Assembly (NCBI GenBank): GCA_021796275.1
Contig: JAJYOI010000035.1
Span: 1 to 32,441 of the forward strand
From: Bacteroidota bacterium
GTDB lineage: Bacteria; Bacteroidota; Ignavibacteria; UBA10030; UBA8401
Direction: 5' to 3'
DNA: 32,441 bases
The position numbers and the translations under genes were made by a program. Under the pieces are notes generated by a model, which saw only the letters and a program-made list of their open reading frames with translations, did not search any database and was not told the origin of the DNA. Shown here in pieces: positions 15,634-24,182 of the stretch; the first letter of the stretch is position 1, and each line of letters starts with the position of its first letter.

Positions 15634-17130
15634 TTATGGCTTGCGGGAAAAGCTCGCCAGCCGTACGCACACATCATTCTGAATTTTCTCTGCCATCATT
15701 GTCGGAACGGTGTAATGATTCGCCATCATCGAAAAAGCGAACATCTCGCCGTCAAGGCTCGTGACGTAACCGGAAAGCGAGCGCACATAACCGATGAAAC
15801 CCGTTTTCGCATGAACGTTATTTTCAGCTTTTGTTCCCTTCATCCTGTTTCGCAGCGATCCGTCCACACCGGCAATCGGCAGTGATTCATAAAACGGTTG
15901 AAAATATTTTCCGTGATACATTCCGGTGAGCAGTGCCACAATGTTCGAAGGAGAAACCAAATCCAGCCGCGACAAACCGCAGCCGTCAACAATTTTCATC
16001 CGCGTTGTGTCCATTCCCCACGATGTAAAAATCGGATTCACAACATACCGCCCCGTCGTCATTCCGCCTTTCCCGTAGTAAATCATGCCCATCGTCCGGA
16101 ATAATTGTTCGGCAAATAAATTTTGGCTCGGCTTGTTAATTGATTTCACAATCTGCGATAATGCCGGTGATGTGTACGAAGCAAGCCGTACCGCTGAATC
16201 ATACTTCGGCTGCGCGTCAACGTCGTCAATATCCTGCGGCGCGCCGGTGACGTTGATCCCACGCCGCTCAAATTCTTCTTTCAGCACTGTCATCGCGTAC
16301 AGCGTGGGATTATCAATTGCAATTGATTCATGCCACACAGGTTTGTTGGTAGGAAAATTCCCGCGCACATGCACTCTGTTCGTTCCGCGCTCGCGATAAA
16401 ATGAAATATAATAATCCGAGTCAGGAGGTACCATCACTGTTTCATTGATAACGGTGATATAGTTCGTCGCCGGATTCCATGTAACCGATGCTGGCTTGCC
16501 AAGACTGTCGGATGGCGTGACTGTCATATCAACACAATTATCGTTGAACATAATGCCGCCGTACTGCGCAGCGTACCAATCCGTTTCATAATTTGCATCC
16601 CAGCCGTCGCCGTAAAAATCTTCATCGAAACAATTATCGTCTCCGATCACATTGCCGTCAATCGTTGTGATTCCCTTTGCTTTCAAACTGTCCGCCCATT
16701 CGTCAAAAGTTTCGAGAACATTGCCGCCGTTATAGCGCCCGGAAATTGTCGGGTCGCCGCTTCCTTTCAAAAAAACGTCGCCGTGCAAGATACCGCTGCT
16801 GATCGTTCCGTTTGTGGCGAGCATCGTGTAATAATGAAAATCGGGAGTGAGCGACGTAAGCGCGGCAGAGGTTGTGAACAGTTTCATGTTCGACGCCGGC
16901 ATGAAGCACTTGTTTTCGTTGCGTTGATAGATAATTTCGCCGGTCGTAAGCGATTGAATAACGACGCCCCAATTTGCATTAAAGAAATTCGGGTCGTCAA
17001 ATTTCGCCGTCAATTCCGAACGCAGACGCTCAACAGGTGAGAACGGAATTGCAGTTTCTTTTACGGACGGCGCAGTCGCACATCCGGCAGCAAAAAATAT
17101 TGCTCCAAACAATACCACAATGGTTTTCAT
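15634..17130 (-). CDS. dacB: D-alanyl-D-alanine carboxypeptidase/endopeptidase (PBP4 type, peptidase S13)
   Basis: The 498-residue protein starts with a lipoprotein signal ending in the lipobox F-A-A-G-C17, so it is probably anchored facing the periplasm. All three penicillin-binding motifs are present: S80-x-x-K83 in 'PASNMKLFTT', S336-Q-N338 in 'KPSQNLFAE', and K442-T-G in 'HAKTGFIG'. The large insert between the first two motifs (about 120-320) is the usual class C PBP insert, including 'LKGSGDPTIS'. It removes terminal D-Ala and cleaves peptide crosslinks during wall remodelling and recycling. Lipidation is a variation on the more common cleaved signal. It sits between malQ (33 nt) and lysS (33 nt), with no clear functional link to either. 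Confidence 0.93.
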   Translation of the reverse strand: MKTIVVLFGAIFFAAGCATAPSVKETAIPFSPVERLRSELTAKFDDPNFFNANWGVVIQSLTTGEIIYQRNENKCFMPASNMKLFTTSAALTSLTPDFHYYTMLATNGTISSGILHGDVFLKGSGDPTISGRYNGGNVLETFDEWADSLKAKGITTIDGNVIGDDNCFDEDFYGDGWDANYETDWYAAQYGGIMFNDNCVDMTVTPSDSLGKPASVTWNPATNYITVINETVMVPPDSDYYISFYRERGTNRVHVRGNFPTNKPVWHESIAIDNPTLYAMTVLKEEFERRGINVTGAPQDIDDVDAQPKYDSAVRLASYTSPALSQIVKSINKPSQNLFAEQLFRTMGMIYYGKGGMTTGRYVVNPIFTSWGMDTTRMKIVDGCGLSRLDLVSPSNIVALLTGMYHGKYFQPFYESLPIAGVDGSLRNRMKGTKAENNVHAKTGFIGYVRSLSGYVTSLDGEMFAFSMMANHYTVPTMMAEKIQNDVCVRLASFSRKP

Positions 17131-17163
17131 AGGCGTATGTAGTAGTAAATAGTGGAAGTGAAA

Positions 17164-18705
17164 TTACGGTTTTGCTTTTTCGCGCGGATATTCCGGAAGC
17201 ACCAGGCGGCTTGCATCGCAACGATTATTGAGTGCCGTCAACTCGTAAAGGCGCGCTGAATGTCCGGGCTTTACCTGATCCCATGTAAAACGCCACTCCC
17301 AATTCCCGGTCGGCGTTCCGGGAAAATTCATACGCGCACTGCTGTCAAGTCCAAGCACATCTTGCATTGGAAAGACCGCCATATCGGCAACCGAGCGCGA
17401 AGCAAGGTTGATGAGAGTCCAATGAATTTCATCGCCGTTCGAGCCGGCGTATTTTTTCACAAACACGCGCTCGCGGTCTGTTGCCGTATCGAACCAACCG
17501 ATGGTGGTATCATTGTCATGTGTGCCGCTGTAAACCACGACATTATGACGAAAGTTATGGGGAAGAAACGGATTCTTTGCATCTCCGGCAAACGCAAACT
17601 GCAAAATTTTCATTCCGGGAAAACTGAACTTTTCTCTCAGTGCGATAACATCGTCGGTAATAAATCCCAAATCTTCAGCAATGATCGGAAGCTTTCCAAG
17701 CTTCTCCAGCACTTTTTCAAACAGCTGCTCTTTGGGCCCTTCAACCCATCGGCCGTGCACCGCGGTCGGTTCTGAAGATGGAATTTCCCAATATCCCGCG
17801 AACCCTCGAAAATGATCAATGCGCACAATATCAACAAGAGAAAGCGTGGTGCGAATGCGTTCAATCCACCATGAATATTCATCTTCTTTCATCACGTCCC
17901 AGCGGTACAGCGGATTGCCCCACCGCTGGCCCGTAACGCTGAAATAATCCGGAGGAACTCCGGCAACGACTTTTGGGCGAAGATGTTCATCCAAATGGAA
18001 AAGCTCCGGCCGCGCCCACACATCTGCGCTGTGATATGCGACGAAGATCGGAATATCTCCGACAATCTGTACGCCTTTTTCGTTTGCATATTTTTTCAGC
18101 GCAAGCCACTGGCGATAAAAATTCCATTGCGTGAATTTCCAGAAGCGGATCGGTTCCGCCAGCGCCTCCCGTACTTTTGCAAGTGCCGAAGGTTCGCGCC
18201 GCGCTATCGGCTCATCCCACGTTGAAAATTCTCTTCCTCCAAATTTTTCATTCAACGCCATAAAGAGAGCGTAATCATCAAGCCATTCCGCTTTCTCACT
18301 GCAAAATGTTTCAAACGCAGATTTTTCCGGCGCTCCGGCTTCTGTGAAAAAATTTTTCGAAGCACAGAGAAGCTTCTTCATACGAAATGGAATCACGCGT
18401 TCGAATTTCACAACACTGGACGAAAGTCCGTCTCCATCGGAAATATCGTTCGCAGAAAGCCACCCTTGTGCGGACAATTCATCAAGATCGATCAGAAGTG
18501 GATTGCCGGCAAACGTCGAAAGCGACATATACGGCGAATTGCCCATGCCGGCTGGACCGAGCGGAAGCATCTGCCAGAGCTTTTGTCCTGACTCGACCAA
18601 CCAATCGATGAAATGATATGCCGGAAGTCCAAAATCGCCGGAGCCGTGCGGCCCGGGAAGAGATGTCGGATGCAACAAGATACCGCTACTTCGGGGAAAA
18701 CGCAT
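17164..18705 (-). CDS. malQ: 4-alpha-glucanotransferase (amylomaltase, GH77)
   Basis: The 513-residue cytosolic enzyme transfers alpha-1,4-glucan segments during maltodextrin and glycogen metabolism. It opens with 'RSSGILLHPTSLPGPHGSGD', the standard GH77 beginning. 'WQMLPLGPAG' and 'NSPYMSLSTFAGNP' follow. The catalytic residues are in place: nucleophile D297 in 'VRIDHFRG', acid/base E344 in 'IIAEDLG', and the stabilising D397 in 'SGTHDNDTTIGW'. Length matches the compact bacterial MalQ form without extra N-terminal starch-binding domains. The upstream ribosome site is weak. A 73-nt gap separates it from rluB and holds a weak CCGCA/TGCGG hairpin. No other glycogen genes are in the window. 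Confidence 0.96.
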   Translation of the reverse strand: MRFPRSSGILLHPTSLPGPHGSGDFGLPAYHFIDWLVESGQKLWQMLPLGPAGMGNSPYMSLSTFAGNPLLIDLDELSAQGWLSANDISDGDGLSSSVVKFERVIPFRMKKLLCASKNFFTEAGAPEKSAFETFCSEKAEWLDDYALFMALNEKFGGREFSTWDEPIARREPSALAKVREALAEPIRFWKFTQWNFYRQWLALKKYANEKGVQIVGDIPIFVAYHSADVWARPELFHLDEHLRPKVVAGVPPDYFSVTGQRWGNPLYRWDVMKEDEYSWWIERIRTTLSLVDIVRIDHFRGFAGYWEIPSSEPTAVHGRWVEGPKEQLFEKVLEKLGKLPIIAEDLGFITDDVIALREKFSFPGMKILQFAFAGDAKNPFLPHNFRHNVVVYSGTHDNDTTIGWFDTATDRERVFVKKYAGSNGDEIHWTLINLASRSVADMAVFPMQDVLGLDSSARMNFPGTPTGNWEWRFTWDQVKPGHSARLYELTALNNRCDASRLVLPEYPREKAKP

Positions 18706-18778
18706 GTATATGATCTTTCACCGCACGCAGAACAAATGCGGAATAGAGTAATTCAATGTGACACTACAATCTTCGTAG

Positions 18779-19540
18779 TTAGTTTTCAACACCCGCCTGC
18801 TCTTTTAAAGATGCAACTTCTCGTGCAGACAGAAAACGCCATCCTCCGCGTTTCAATCCTTGTGTCGTAACGCCGCCGTACTCAACGCGGTCCAGCCGTT
18901 TTACTTCGTAACCAAACGATTCAAACATTCTTCTCACTTGCCGGTTCTTTCCTTCATGAATTGCAAGCAGCACATCACGCCGCTTCGTTCCGGAAAGAAT
19001 ATCCACATGAGCAGGAGCAGTTTTTCCATCTTCAAGATGGACACCGTGCTCAATTTTCACCGCATGCTTCTCGTCAAGTCCGGTTTCAAGCGTCACGTGG
19101 TAAATCTTCGGTACATTGTGTGACGGATGCATAAGACGCGACGCCAATGCACCATCGTTGGTGAACAACAATACGCCCGTTGTCTTCCGGTCAAGCCGCC
19201 CGACGGGAAACACTCGTTCACGGGTGCGAACCAAATCGAAAACTGTTTTGCGCCCTCGTTCATCGCTCGCAGTCGTAATATAATCTTTCGGTTTATTCAG
19301 CACCAGATAAACGAGGCGCTCCTCCGCAGCAATAACTTTACTGCCAATAACGACACGATCGTTTTTCGGAGAAACTTTGGTCGCCAAATCTGTGACGACT
19401 TTTCCGTTTACTTTCACTTCGCCGGCAAGAATCAGGTTTTCCGCTTTCCTGCGCGACGCAATGCCTGCCATTGCAAGAAACCGGTTCAACCGAACAGCTT
19501 GCGGAAGAATGTTTGAATCTTTGTTTTCCACTTGCTCCAT
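18779..19540 (-). CDS. rluB: 23S rRNA pseudouridine synthase, RluB/RsuA family
   Basis: The 253-residue protein has an N-terminal S4 RNA-binding domain (about 16-65, 'VRLNRFLAMAGIASRRKAENLI' region with 'VKVNGKVV'). The catalytic domain carries Asp117 in 'VGRLDRKTTGVLLFTND', followed by 'HEGKNRQVRRMFESFGYEVKRL'. This is the pattern of RluB, which modifies a uridine in the peptidyl-transferase region of 23S rRNA. RsuA (16S) is less likely because of the S4 form and the 'TVFDLV' stretch, but the exact target is inferred. Its start overlaps the last 18 codons of scpB by 55 nt, so the two are probably cotranscribed. scpA-scpB-rluB is a very common gene order, which supports the call. Confidence 0.92.
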   Translation of the reverse strand: MEQVENKDSNILPQAVRLNRFLAMAGIASRRKAENLILAGEVKVNGKVVTDLATKVSPKNDRVVIGSKVIAAEERLVYLVLNKPKDYITTASDERGRKTVFDLVRTRERVFPVGRLDRKTTGVLLFTNDGALASRLMHPSHNVPKIYHVTLETGLDEKHAVKIEHGVHLEDGKTAPAHVDILSGTKRRDVLLAIHEGKNRQVRRMFESFGYEVKRLDRVEYGGVTTQGLKRGGWRFLSAREVASLKEQAGVEN

Positions 19541-20694
19541 CCTTTTCTCGTTTCTCCCGGAATCTCTGTTGCCGCCGATTCTTCTTCAGCCATCACAGCT
19601 TCAGCAGGTATTATGATATGTTCTATTTTCTTTTTAAAATCTCCTTCTTCTTCACTGCCAATGTCCTGAACAGGCGCTTCGGCGCGGGCTCCTGCTTTCA
19701 CCTCAGAAGGAAATTCATTTTTATCATCTTCAGCCGAGGTGAGAATCTCATCTCGCTCAGGCGAATCGCTATTTGTAGAAATATGCATTTCTTCAGGTGC
19801 GCTTGATTCAGCTTCATCCTGATGAACTTCCTGCTCGTCAACAGAAATGTGCGCCTCGTCTTCTTCATGTTGAAATGAAGGAACAACAGTGCTCGCCTCT
19901 TGAGCCGGTACGGGTTCAACTGTCGGAGATGTTTCCTGCACGGAAGGTTTTTGCGGCTTTGGTCTTCGACCCGTCACGCGAGGTGACTTTGATTTTGTAT
20001 CGAATTTTTCTTCCAGCTCTTCTTTAAATTCAATTTCCTGTTGTTCTGCCAGCAAACGCTTTTCGACTTCCAGTTCCGTTTCGCCGATGAGTTCTTCGAT
20101 CTCGCGCGGCTTCGGCAAATCGGAGATATCGTTCAAGCCAAAGTGCATCAAAAATTCTGCAGTGGTGCCGTACAAAAGAGGACGCCCCGGCGTGCTTGCC
20201 CTGCCGATGATCGTAACAAGATTTTTTTCCAACAGCGTTTTCATAATGTAATCGGCGTTCACACCGCGAATAAATTCAATCTCCGATTTTGTAATCGGTT
20301 GTTTGTAGGCAACGATGGCAAGCGTTTCGATCGCAGTCGCGGAAAGCCTCCGCCGCGCTTTCTCCTTGAGCAGCTTTCCAATCCAACCGGCATATTCCTT
20401 ACCGGTCGCAAAAGCAAATCCGCCGGCAAGCGCAATGATACGATACGGTTTCTGCATCGCGGCATATTCATGATTCAACTCCTCAATCGCGGCACGGAGA
20501 AGTTCACTGTTCGCATCGAGGCGGGCATCGGGCTGCGCATTGTCATTAAAATCATCGATGAGCATCCGGATAGTCTTCATTTCGAGCGGTTCATCTGATG
20601 CAAAGATGAGCGCCTCGACAATATTCTTCAGTGCAATCGGCACCTCGAGAATTTGCACGTGGCCGGCAGCTTCCAGGTGTTGTTCTTCGCTCAT
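19486..20694 (-). CDS. scpB: Segregation and condensation protein ScpB with a long acidic C-terminal extension
   Basis: The 402-residue protein binds ScpA as part of the SMC condensin complex. Residues about 15-190 are the conserved two winged-helix core ('IVEALIFASDEPL', 'RRRLSATAIETLAIVAYKQPITKSEIEFIRGV', 'GRPLLYGTTAEFLMHFGL'). Usual ScpB length is about 180-200 residues. Here about 200 more follow: a charged helix (200-235), a basic Pro-rich patch (236-252, 'SPRVTGRRPKPQKP'), then an acidic Glu/Ser/Asp-rich low-complexity region (260-380). The end is a short basic-aromatic segment, 'GWSKWKTKIQTFFRKLFG', which could form an amphipathic helix. The extension overlaps the rluB start. The ATG overlaps the scpA stop by 4 nt, indicating coupling. 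Confidence 0.93.
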   Translation of the reverse strand: MSEEQHLEAAGHVQILEVPIALKNIVEALIFASDEPLEMKTIRMLIDDFNDNAQPDARLDANSELLRAAIEELNHEYAAMQKPYRIIALAGGFAFATGKEYAGWIGKLLKEKARRRLSATAIETLAIVAYKQPITKSEIEFIRGVNADYIMKTLLEKNLVTIIGRASTPGRPLLYGTTAEFLMHFGLNDISDLPKPREIEELIGETELEVEKRLLAEQQEIEFKEELEEKFDTKSKSPRVTGRRPKPQKPSVQETSPTVEPVPAQEASTVVPSFQHEEDEAHISVDEQEVHQDEAESSAPEEMHISTNSDSPERDEILTSAEDDKNEFPSEVKAGARAEAPVQDIGSEEEGDFKKKIEHIIIPAEAVMAEEESAATEIPGETRKGWSKWKTKIQTFFRKLFG

Positions 20695-21428
20695 ACAAGC
20701 TCCTCCTTCGGAAGTTTGACAATAACCATCTCTCCGTACGAATCAACCTGACGAACACCGATTTGTTTTTGTCGTATCAATTCCAGCAGCGCGATGAATG
20801 TCACCACAATTTTTATTTTTTCCGTCATCGTTGAAACAAGCTCGTAAAATGTTGTCTCAACTTTCTCGTGGAAATATTCAAGGATGAACGCGATCTGCTC
20901 TTCGAGCGAAACGCTGAGCTTGGTAATTTCGTGAACATGTTTGCGCGGCATACGGTCAACGGCATATTTGAATGCTGCAATTAAATCAAACAGCGTCACG
21001 TCACGCAGAAGATTAATATCTTCCGTCCCGTCCATAATTTTCGGATCAGGTTCAAAATAAGAACGGTAATAAATTTTTTGCTGCTCACGCGCCATCCGTT
21101 CCATCTTTTCCGCCATCTCTTTATAGCGTTTGTATTCGAGCAACCGGCGCACTAACTCTGCACGCGGATCGAGCTCTTCCTCGTTCTCACCTTCAGGGCG
21201 GGGCAAAAGCATCTGCGCTTTGATTTGCATCAATTCCGCCGCCACCACGATAAATTCCCCTGCCACATCGAGATCCAATTCCTGAAGATACTGAAGATAC
21301 TCCAGGAAGTCGTTCGTAATTTTCGCAATCGGAATGTTGTAAATGTCCAGCTCGTCCCGTTTAATAAAGAACAGCAACAGGTCAAGCGGTCCCTCGAATT
21401 CCGAAAGCCGAACACGGTACACAGTCAT
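20691..21428 (-). CDS. scpA: Segregation and condensation protein ScpA
   Basis: The 245-residue kleisin bridges the SMC heads. The signature N-terminus 'VRLSEFEGPLDLLLFFIKRDELDIYNIPIAKIT' binds the SMC neck. The middle region is charged and coiled. The C-terminal winged helix near 'KIKIVVTFIALLELIRQKQI' contacts the other SMC head. Length is normal for the family. The gene overlaps scpB by 4 nt (ATGA) and starts 24 nt after the trpS stop. It acts on the nucleoid together with ScpB and with an SMC protein that is not in this window. Confidence 0.96.
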   Translation of the reverse strand: MTVYRVRLSEFEGPLDLLLFFIKRDELDIYNIPIAKITNDFLEYLQYLQELDLDVAGEFIVVAAELMQIKAQMLLPRPEGENEEELDPRAELVRRLLEYKRYKEMAEKMERMAREQQKIYYRSYFEPDPKIMDGTEDINLLRDVTLFDLIAAFKYAVDRMPRKHVHEITKLSVSLEEQIAFILEYFHEKVETTFYELVSTMTEKIKIVVTFIALLELIRQKQIGVRQVDSYGEMVIVKLPKEELV

Positions 21429-21452
21429 CTACAGTTTCTTCATCCTCATTGA

Positions 21453-22436
21453 CTAACCTATTGCCATTGCCTCGTGCACTTCAGACATCGTTTGCTGTGC
21501 AGTGTGTTTCGCACGTTTCTCACCATCAGCAAGAATGTTTTTCACTTCATCACGATGCGTTTCATAATAAGCGCGCTTTTCACGCAACGGTGCCAGCGCG
21601 TTGGCGATTGCCGCGCCGCATTGTTTCTTGCAGTCAACGCAGCCGAGTGCGCCGGATTCACAGCCTTTGCGTATCTCGCCAACCGCTGCAGGATTGAATT
21701 TTTGGTGATAAGTAAAGACGAGACAAATATCCGGACGTCCCGGATCGCCTTTACGAATTTTTTGAGGATCAGTCACGGCGGTCCTTAATTTTTTCTGAAT
21801 TTCTTCCGGTGAATCCGACAGCAAAATCGTATTGCCGGTTGACTTGCTCATTTTTTGATTGCCATCGAGGCCGGGAAGACGCGCAAATTTTGTTAAACGC
21901 GGTTCAGGCTCAGGAAATACATTTCCGTACTGTGTGTTGAACCGGCGCGCAATCTCACGTGTAATTTCAATGTGTGGAACCTGATCTTCACCAACCGGAA
22001 CAAGATTGCCTTTATACAATAAAATATCCGCCGCCTGAAGCACCGGATATCCGAGATGTCCATACGACATTGTTTCGATCTTTAAATCACGCGCCTGTTC
22101 TTTCAATGTCGGATTTCGTTCGAGCCGGGCAGTTGTGATCAGCATAGAAAAAAGGAGATGCAATTCCGCATGTTCTTTGATCTGCGATTGACGAAAGACC
22201 GGACTTTTCACAGGATCAATTCCCGCTGACAACCAATCAATAATCATGTCAATCGAATTATCATACAACTCAGAGGTCGAAAGATTCGTCGTCAACGCAT
22301 GATAGTCAGCAACAAGATGATAATTTTCAAATTCATTCTGCAGCGAAACCCAATTTTCCAATGCGCCAACCAAATGACCGAGATGCAACTTTCCTGTCGG
22401 ACGCATTCCACTCAAAATTCGCTTTTTGATAGTCAA
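21453..22436 (-). CDS. trpS: Tryptophanyl-tRNA synthetase
   Basis: The 327-residue class I synthetase attaches Trp to tRNA-Trp. The HIGH-like motif is 'GKLHLGHLVGAL' near residue 15, preceded by 'LSGMRPTG', and the KMSKS loop is in 'DGNQKMSKSTGN'. 'GYPVLQAADILLY' and 'VGEDQVPHIEITREIARRFN' are TrpRS hallmarks. A 'CESGALGCVDCKKQCG' stretch has three cysteines, as seen in many family members. The only usable start is a TTG at 22436. The AGGAG upstream is 13 nt away, an unusually long gap. That AGGAG lies right at the foot of the repeated TCCGCC/GGCGGA hairpin (22455-22480), which might affect its translation. Confidence 0.96.
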   Translation of the reverse strand: MTIKKRILSGMRPTGKLHLGHLVGALENWVSLQNEFENYHLVADYHALTTNLSTSELYDNSIDMIIDWLSAGIDPVKSPVFRQSQIKEHAELHLLFSMLITTARLERNPTLKEQARDLKIETMSYGHLGYPVLQAADILLYKGNLVPVGEDQVPHIEITREIARRFNTQYGNVFPEPEPRLTKFARLPGLDGNQKMSKSTGNTILLSDSPEEIQKKLRTAVTDPQKIRKGDPGRPDICLVFTYHQKFNPAAVGEIRKGCESGALGCVDCKKQCGAAIANALAPLREKRAYYETHRDEVKNILADGEKRAKHTAQQTMSEVHEAMAIG

Positions 22437-22453
22437 TGTTTCTGCAAAACTCC

Positions 22454-22487
22454 TTCCGCCGGAAAATGAGGCATGGCGGATTTTTCA
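22454..22487 (+). repeat. TTCCGCCGGA...GGCGGATTTTTCA hairpin, second copy of the terminator-like element
   Basis: TCCGCC (22455-22460) and GGCGGA (22475-22480) flank a 14-nt loop that begins GGA, and TTTTTCA follows on the plus strand. The element at 9083-9115 has the same arms, the same loop length, the same GGA after the first arm and the same TTTTTCA tail, but on the minus strand. Here the T-run faces plus-strand transcripts, of which none is evident. For the minus-strand operon it forms a stem just before the trpS ribosome site. It may be a dispersed mobile hairpin or a terminator acting on antisense transcription. Confidence 0.55.
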
Positions 22488-22498
22488 ATCAGTATAGT

Positions 22499-22990
22499 TC
22501 AGTTCATAAAGAGATACGGCTTCCAACGCTCATCAACATTTCCGACAAAATGACGGATAAAGGTGACATGATTCGGGCGAATTGGTCTCCGCACCAACGG
22601 CATTGATGCTTCTTCCGGCGTGTGGTCTCCTTTTTTGTTATTGCATAGAACACATGCGCATACAAGATTCTCCCACGTATCTTCACCTTTTCGCGAACGT
22701 GGAATCACATGGTCAACTGTCAACGGCAGATCCCCGCGACCGCAATACTGACAGCGATGGCCATCGCGACGAAGAATATTCTTGCGGGAGAGAATGATTT
22801 TTTTGTAGGGAACACGGATATACAGCGAGAGACGCACGACACTCGGAAACGGCATCGTCATCGAAACAGAATGAAGAACTTTGCCGCTTGCCGCTTCAAT
22901 CAATTCAGCCTTTCCAAGAAAAAGCAAAATAATTGCTTTCTTCACATTACACACGCTCATCGGTTCGTAATTCTGATTTAGCACCAACAC
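22499..22990 (-). CDS. HNH endonuclease family protein (McrA-like zinc-finger HNH)
   Basis: The 163-residue protein starts with the well-known 'VLVLNQNYEPMSVCNVKKAI' region of a widespread HNH family whose biological role is unsettled. The nuclease fold is intact: the zinc ligands are C80-x-x-C83 ('CQYCG') and C113-x-x-C116 ('CVLCNNKKGD'). The HNH core has D93-H94 in 'VDHVIPRSRKGEDTWENL' with N108. The start is uncertain. GTG at 22990 gives the length quoted, while GTG at 22984 has AAGG 5 nt before it. Homologues often begin 'MNSKVLVLNQ', and here those codons read CTG AAT AGC AAG, so a CTG start at 23002 is conceivable. An AGGAGG box lies farther upstream without a usable in-frame start. It sits between the NlpC/P60 gene and trpS. 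Confidence 0.85.
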   Translation of the reverse strand: MLVLNQNYEPMSVCNVKKAIILLFLGKAELIEAASGKVLHSVSMTMPFPSVVRLSLYIRVPYKKIILSRKNILRRDGHRCQYCGRGDLPLTVDHVIPRSRKGEDTWENLVCACVLCNNKKGDHTPEEASMPLVRRPIRPNHVTFIRHFVGNVDERWKPYLFMN

Positions 22991-23067
22991 CTTGCTATTC
23001 AGACGACCATAATTTCTTTTTGAATATAGTTTCGAACTGAAGACGACAACACCTCCTATCCTGTGAA

Positions 23068-24135
23068 TTAGCCGGCGTCAAGTATTCTGCGGGCACCGAC
23101 AAATCTCTGTAATAAATTATTATCAAATAGTGAATGTGACCGATCAAAACTATTCATTTTCACAAAACCGGAAGAGTGTATGAATTCAGCACCGCCCAGC
23201 CACATTGCCACATGAGTAATGCGTTCCGGCGTAGCACTGAAGAAAAGCAAATCTCCTTCAACAAAATTCTTTTTCTCCTTCCCAATATCGCTTCCGGTCA
23301 GCCATTGCAGTGAGGCATCGCGAGGGATTTCAATTCCATTTAAGCGATACACTGTCTGTGTAAAACCGGAACAATCGAATCCTTTCACTGAACGTCCGCC
23401 CCATTGATACGAAATTCCCAGAAACATCCGTGCAGTTGCTGTCAGTTGAGTTAGCGAAACGAGTTGCTTGTTTCTTTGCGGTAACATTTCCGGCGACTTC
23501 ACCCATCCAACTCGCCCATCAGGCAGTTTCACTGATATCCATGGCTTCGTGAATTTCTTCACTGCCAGAAATGTTCCGAATAAAAATTCTCGTATCGGCT
23601 CGCTATTCGTTTTGGGCGAACTCATAATCGGCGTGATGAGGTTGCGCGGGCTGGTTTTCTTTTGCGTCTGCCACGTCGCCATCTCTTTTTCATCAAAACA
23701 ACAAACTTGATTAGCGCTTACCCAGCCGACATAGTTGTCTTGATGCAGGCGAAGACGCAGCCAATCTTTATTAGATTGCTGTAAAACATCGGCCGACTCA
23801 CCGAGAAGCATTTGCGTAATTTGCTCGCTTTTATGTGTGCTGCTTTTCATCACAGGCGCTGCACTCACATTACATAGAGCGAATTTTTTCTTTCCGACAT
23901 CTGCCAAAGGAAGCACTTCCACAGAATACGTAAATAACGAATGCACTTCGTTATGCTTGCCTAAAAACGATCGAATTCCTTTTTCAATGAACGGGCTTGA
24001 TGCTAAAAAATTTATGTGCGGCTTGCCTTCAACATGCCCGAAAACGTAATCCAAAACAACAAATCGCCTGTCAAGGCGAAGTTCTCTGCTTACGGTTTCA
24101 ACAATGTCAGAGGCAACCTTTTCTGCGTCTAACAA
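23068..24135 (-). CDS. NlpC/P60 family peptidase with SH3b-like domains, probably cytosolic
   Basis: The start is TTG at 24135, supported by AAGG 5 nt upstream; no ATG fits. The 355-residue product has no signal peptide. An N-terminal region (1-85) precedes two SH3b-like domains (about 88-145, with 'DWLRLRLHQDNYVGWVS', and about 165-215, with 'WISVKLPDGRVGWVK'). The C-terminal cysteine peptidase domain (about 230-350) has Cys255 in 'FDCSGFTQ', His308 in 'ITHVAMWLG' and His320 in 'FIHSSG' as the catalytic triad. The layout matches YkfC-type gamma-D-glutamyl peptidases, which cut L-Ala-D-Glu from the next residue in recycled murein peptides. Lack of a signal fits such a cytosolic role, but the substrate is inferred. 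It has its own strong promoter. Confidence 0.87.
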   Translation of the reverse strand: MLDAEKVASDIVETVSRELRLDRRFVVLDYVFGHVEGKPHINFLASSPFIEKGIRSFLGKHNEVHSLFTYSVEVLPLADVGKKKFALCNVSAAPVMKSSTHKSEQITQMLLGESADVLQQSNKDWLRLRLHQDNYVGWVSANQVCCFDEKEMATWQTQKKTSPRNLITPIMSSPKTNSEPIREFLFGTFLAVKKFTKPWISVKLPDGRVGWVKSPEMLPQRNKQLVSLTQLTATARMFLGISYQWGGRSVKGFDCSGFTQTVYRLNGIEIPRDASLQWLTGSDIGKEKKNFVEGDLLFFSATPERITHVAMWLGGAEFIHSSGFVKMNSFDRSHSLFDNNLLQRFVGARRILDAG

Positions 24136-24182
24136 AATTACCTTGACCTTTCGGAAAACACTTCAACTCTTGTCAAGAACAG

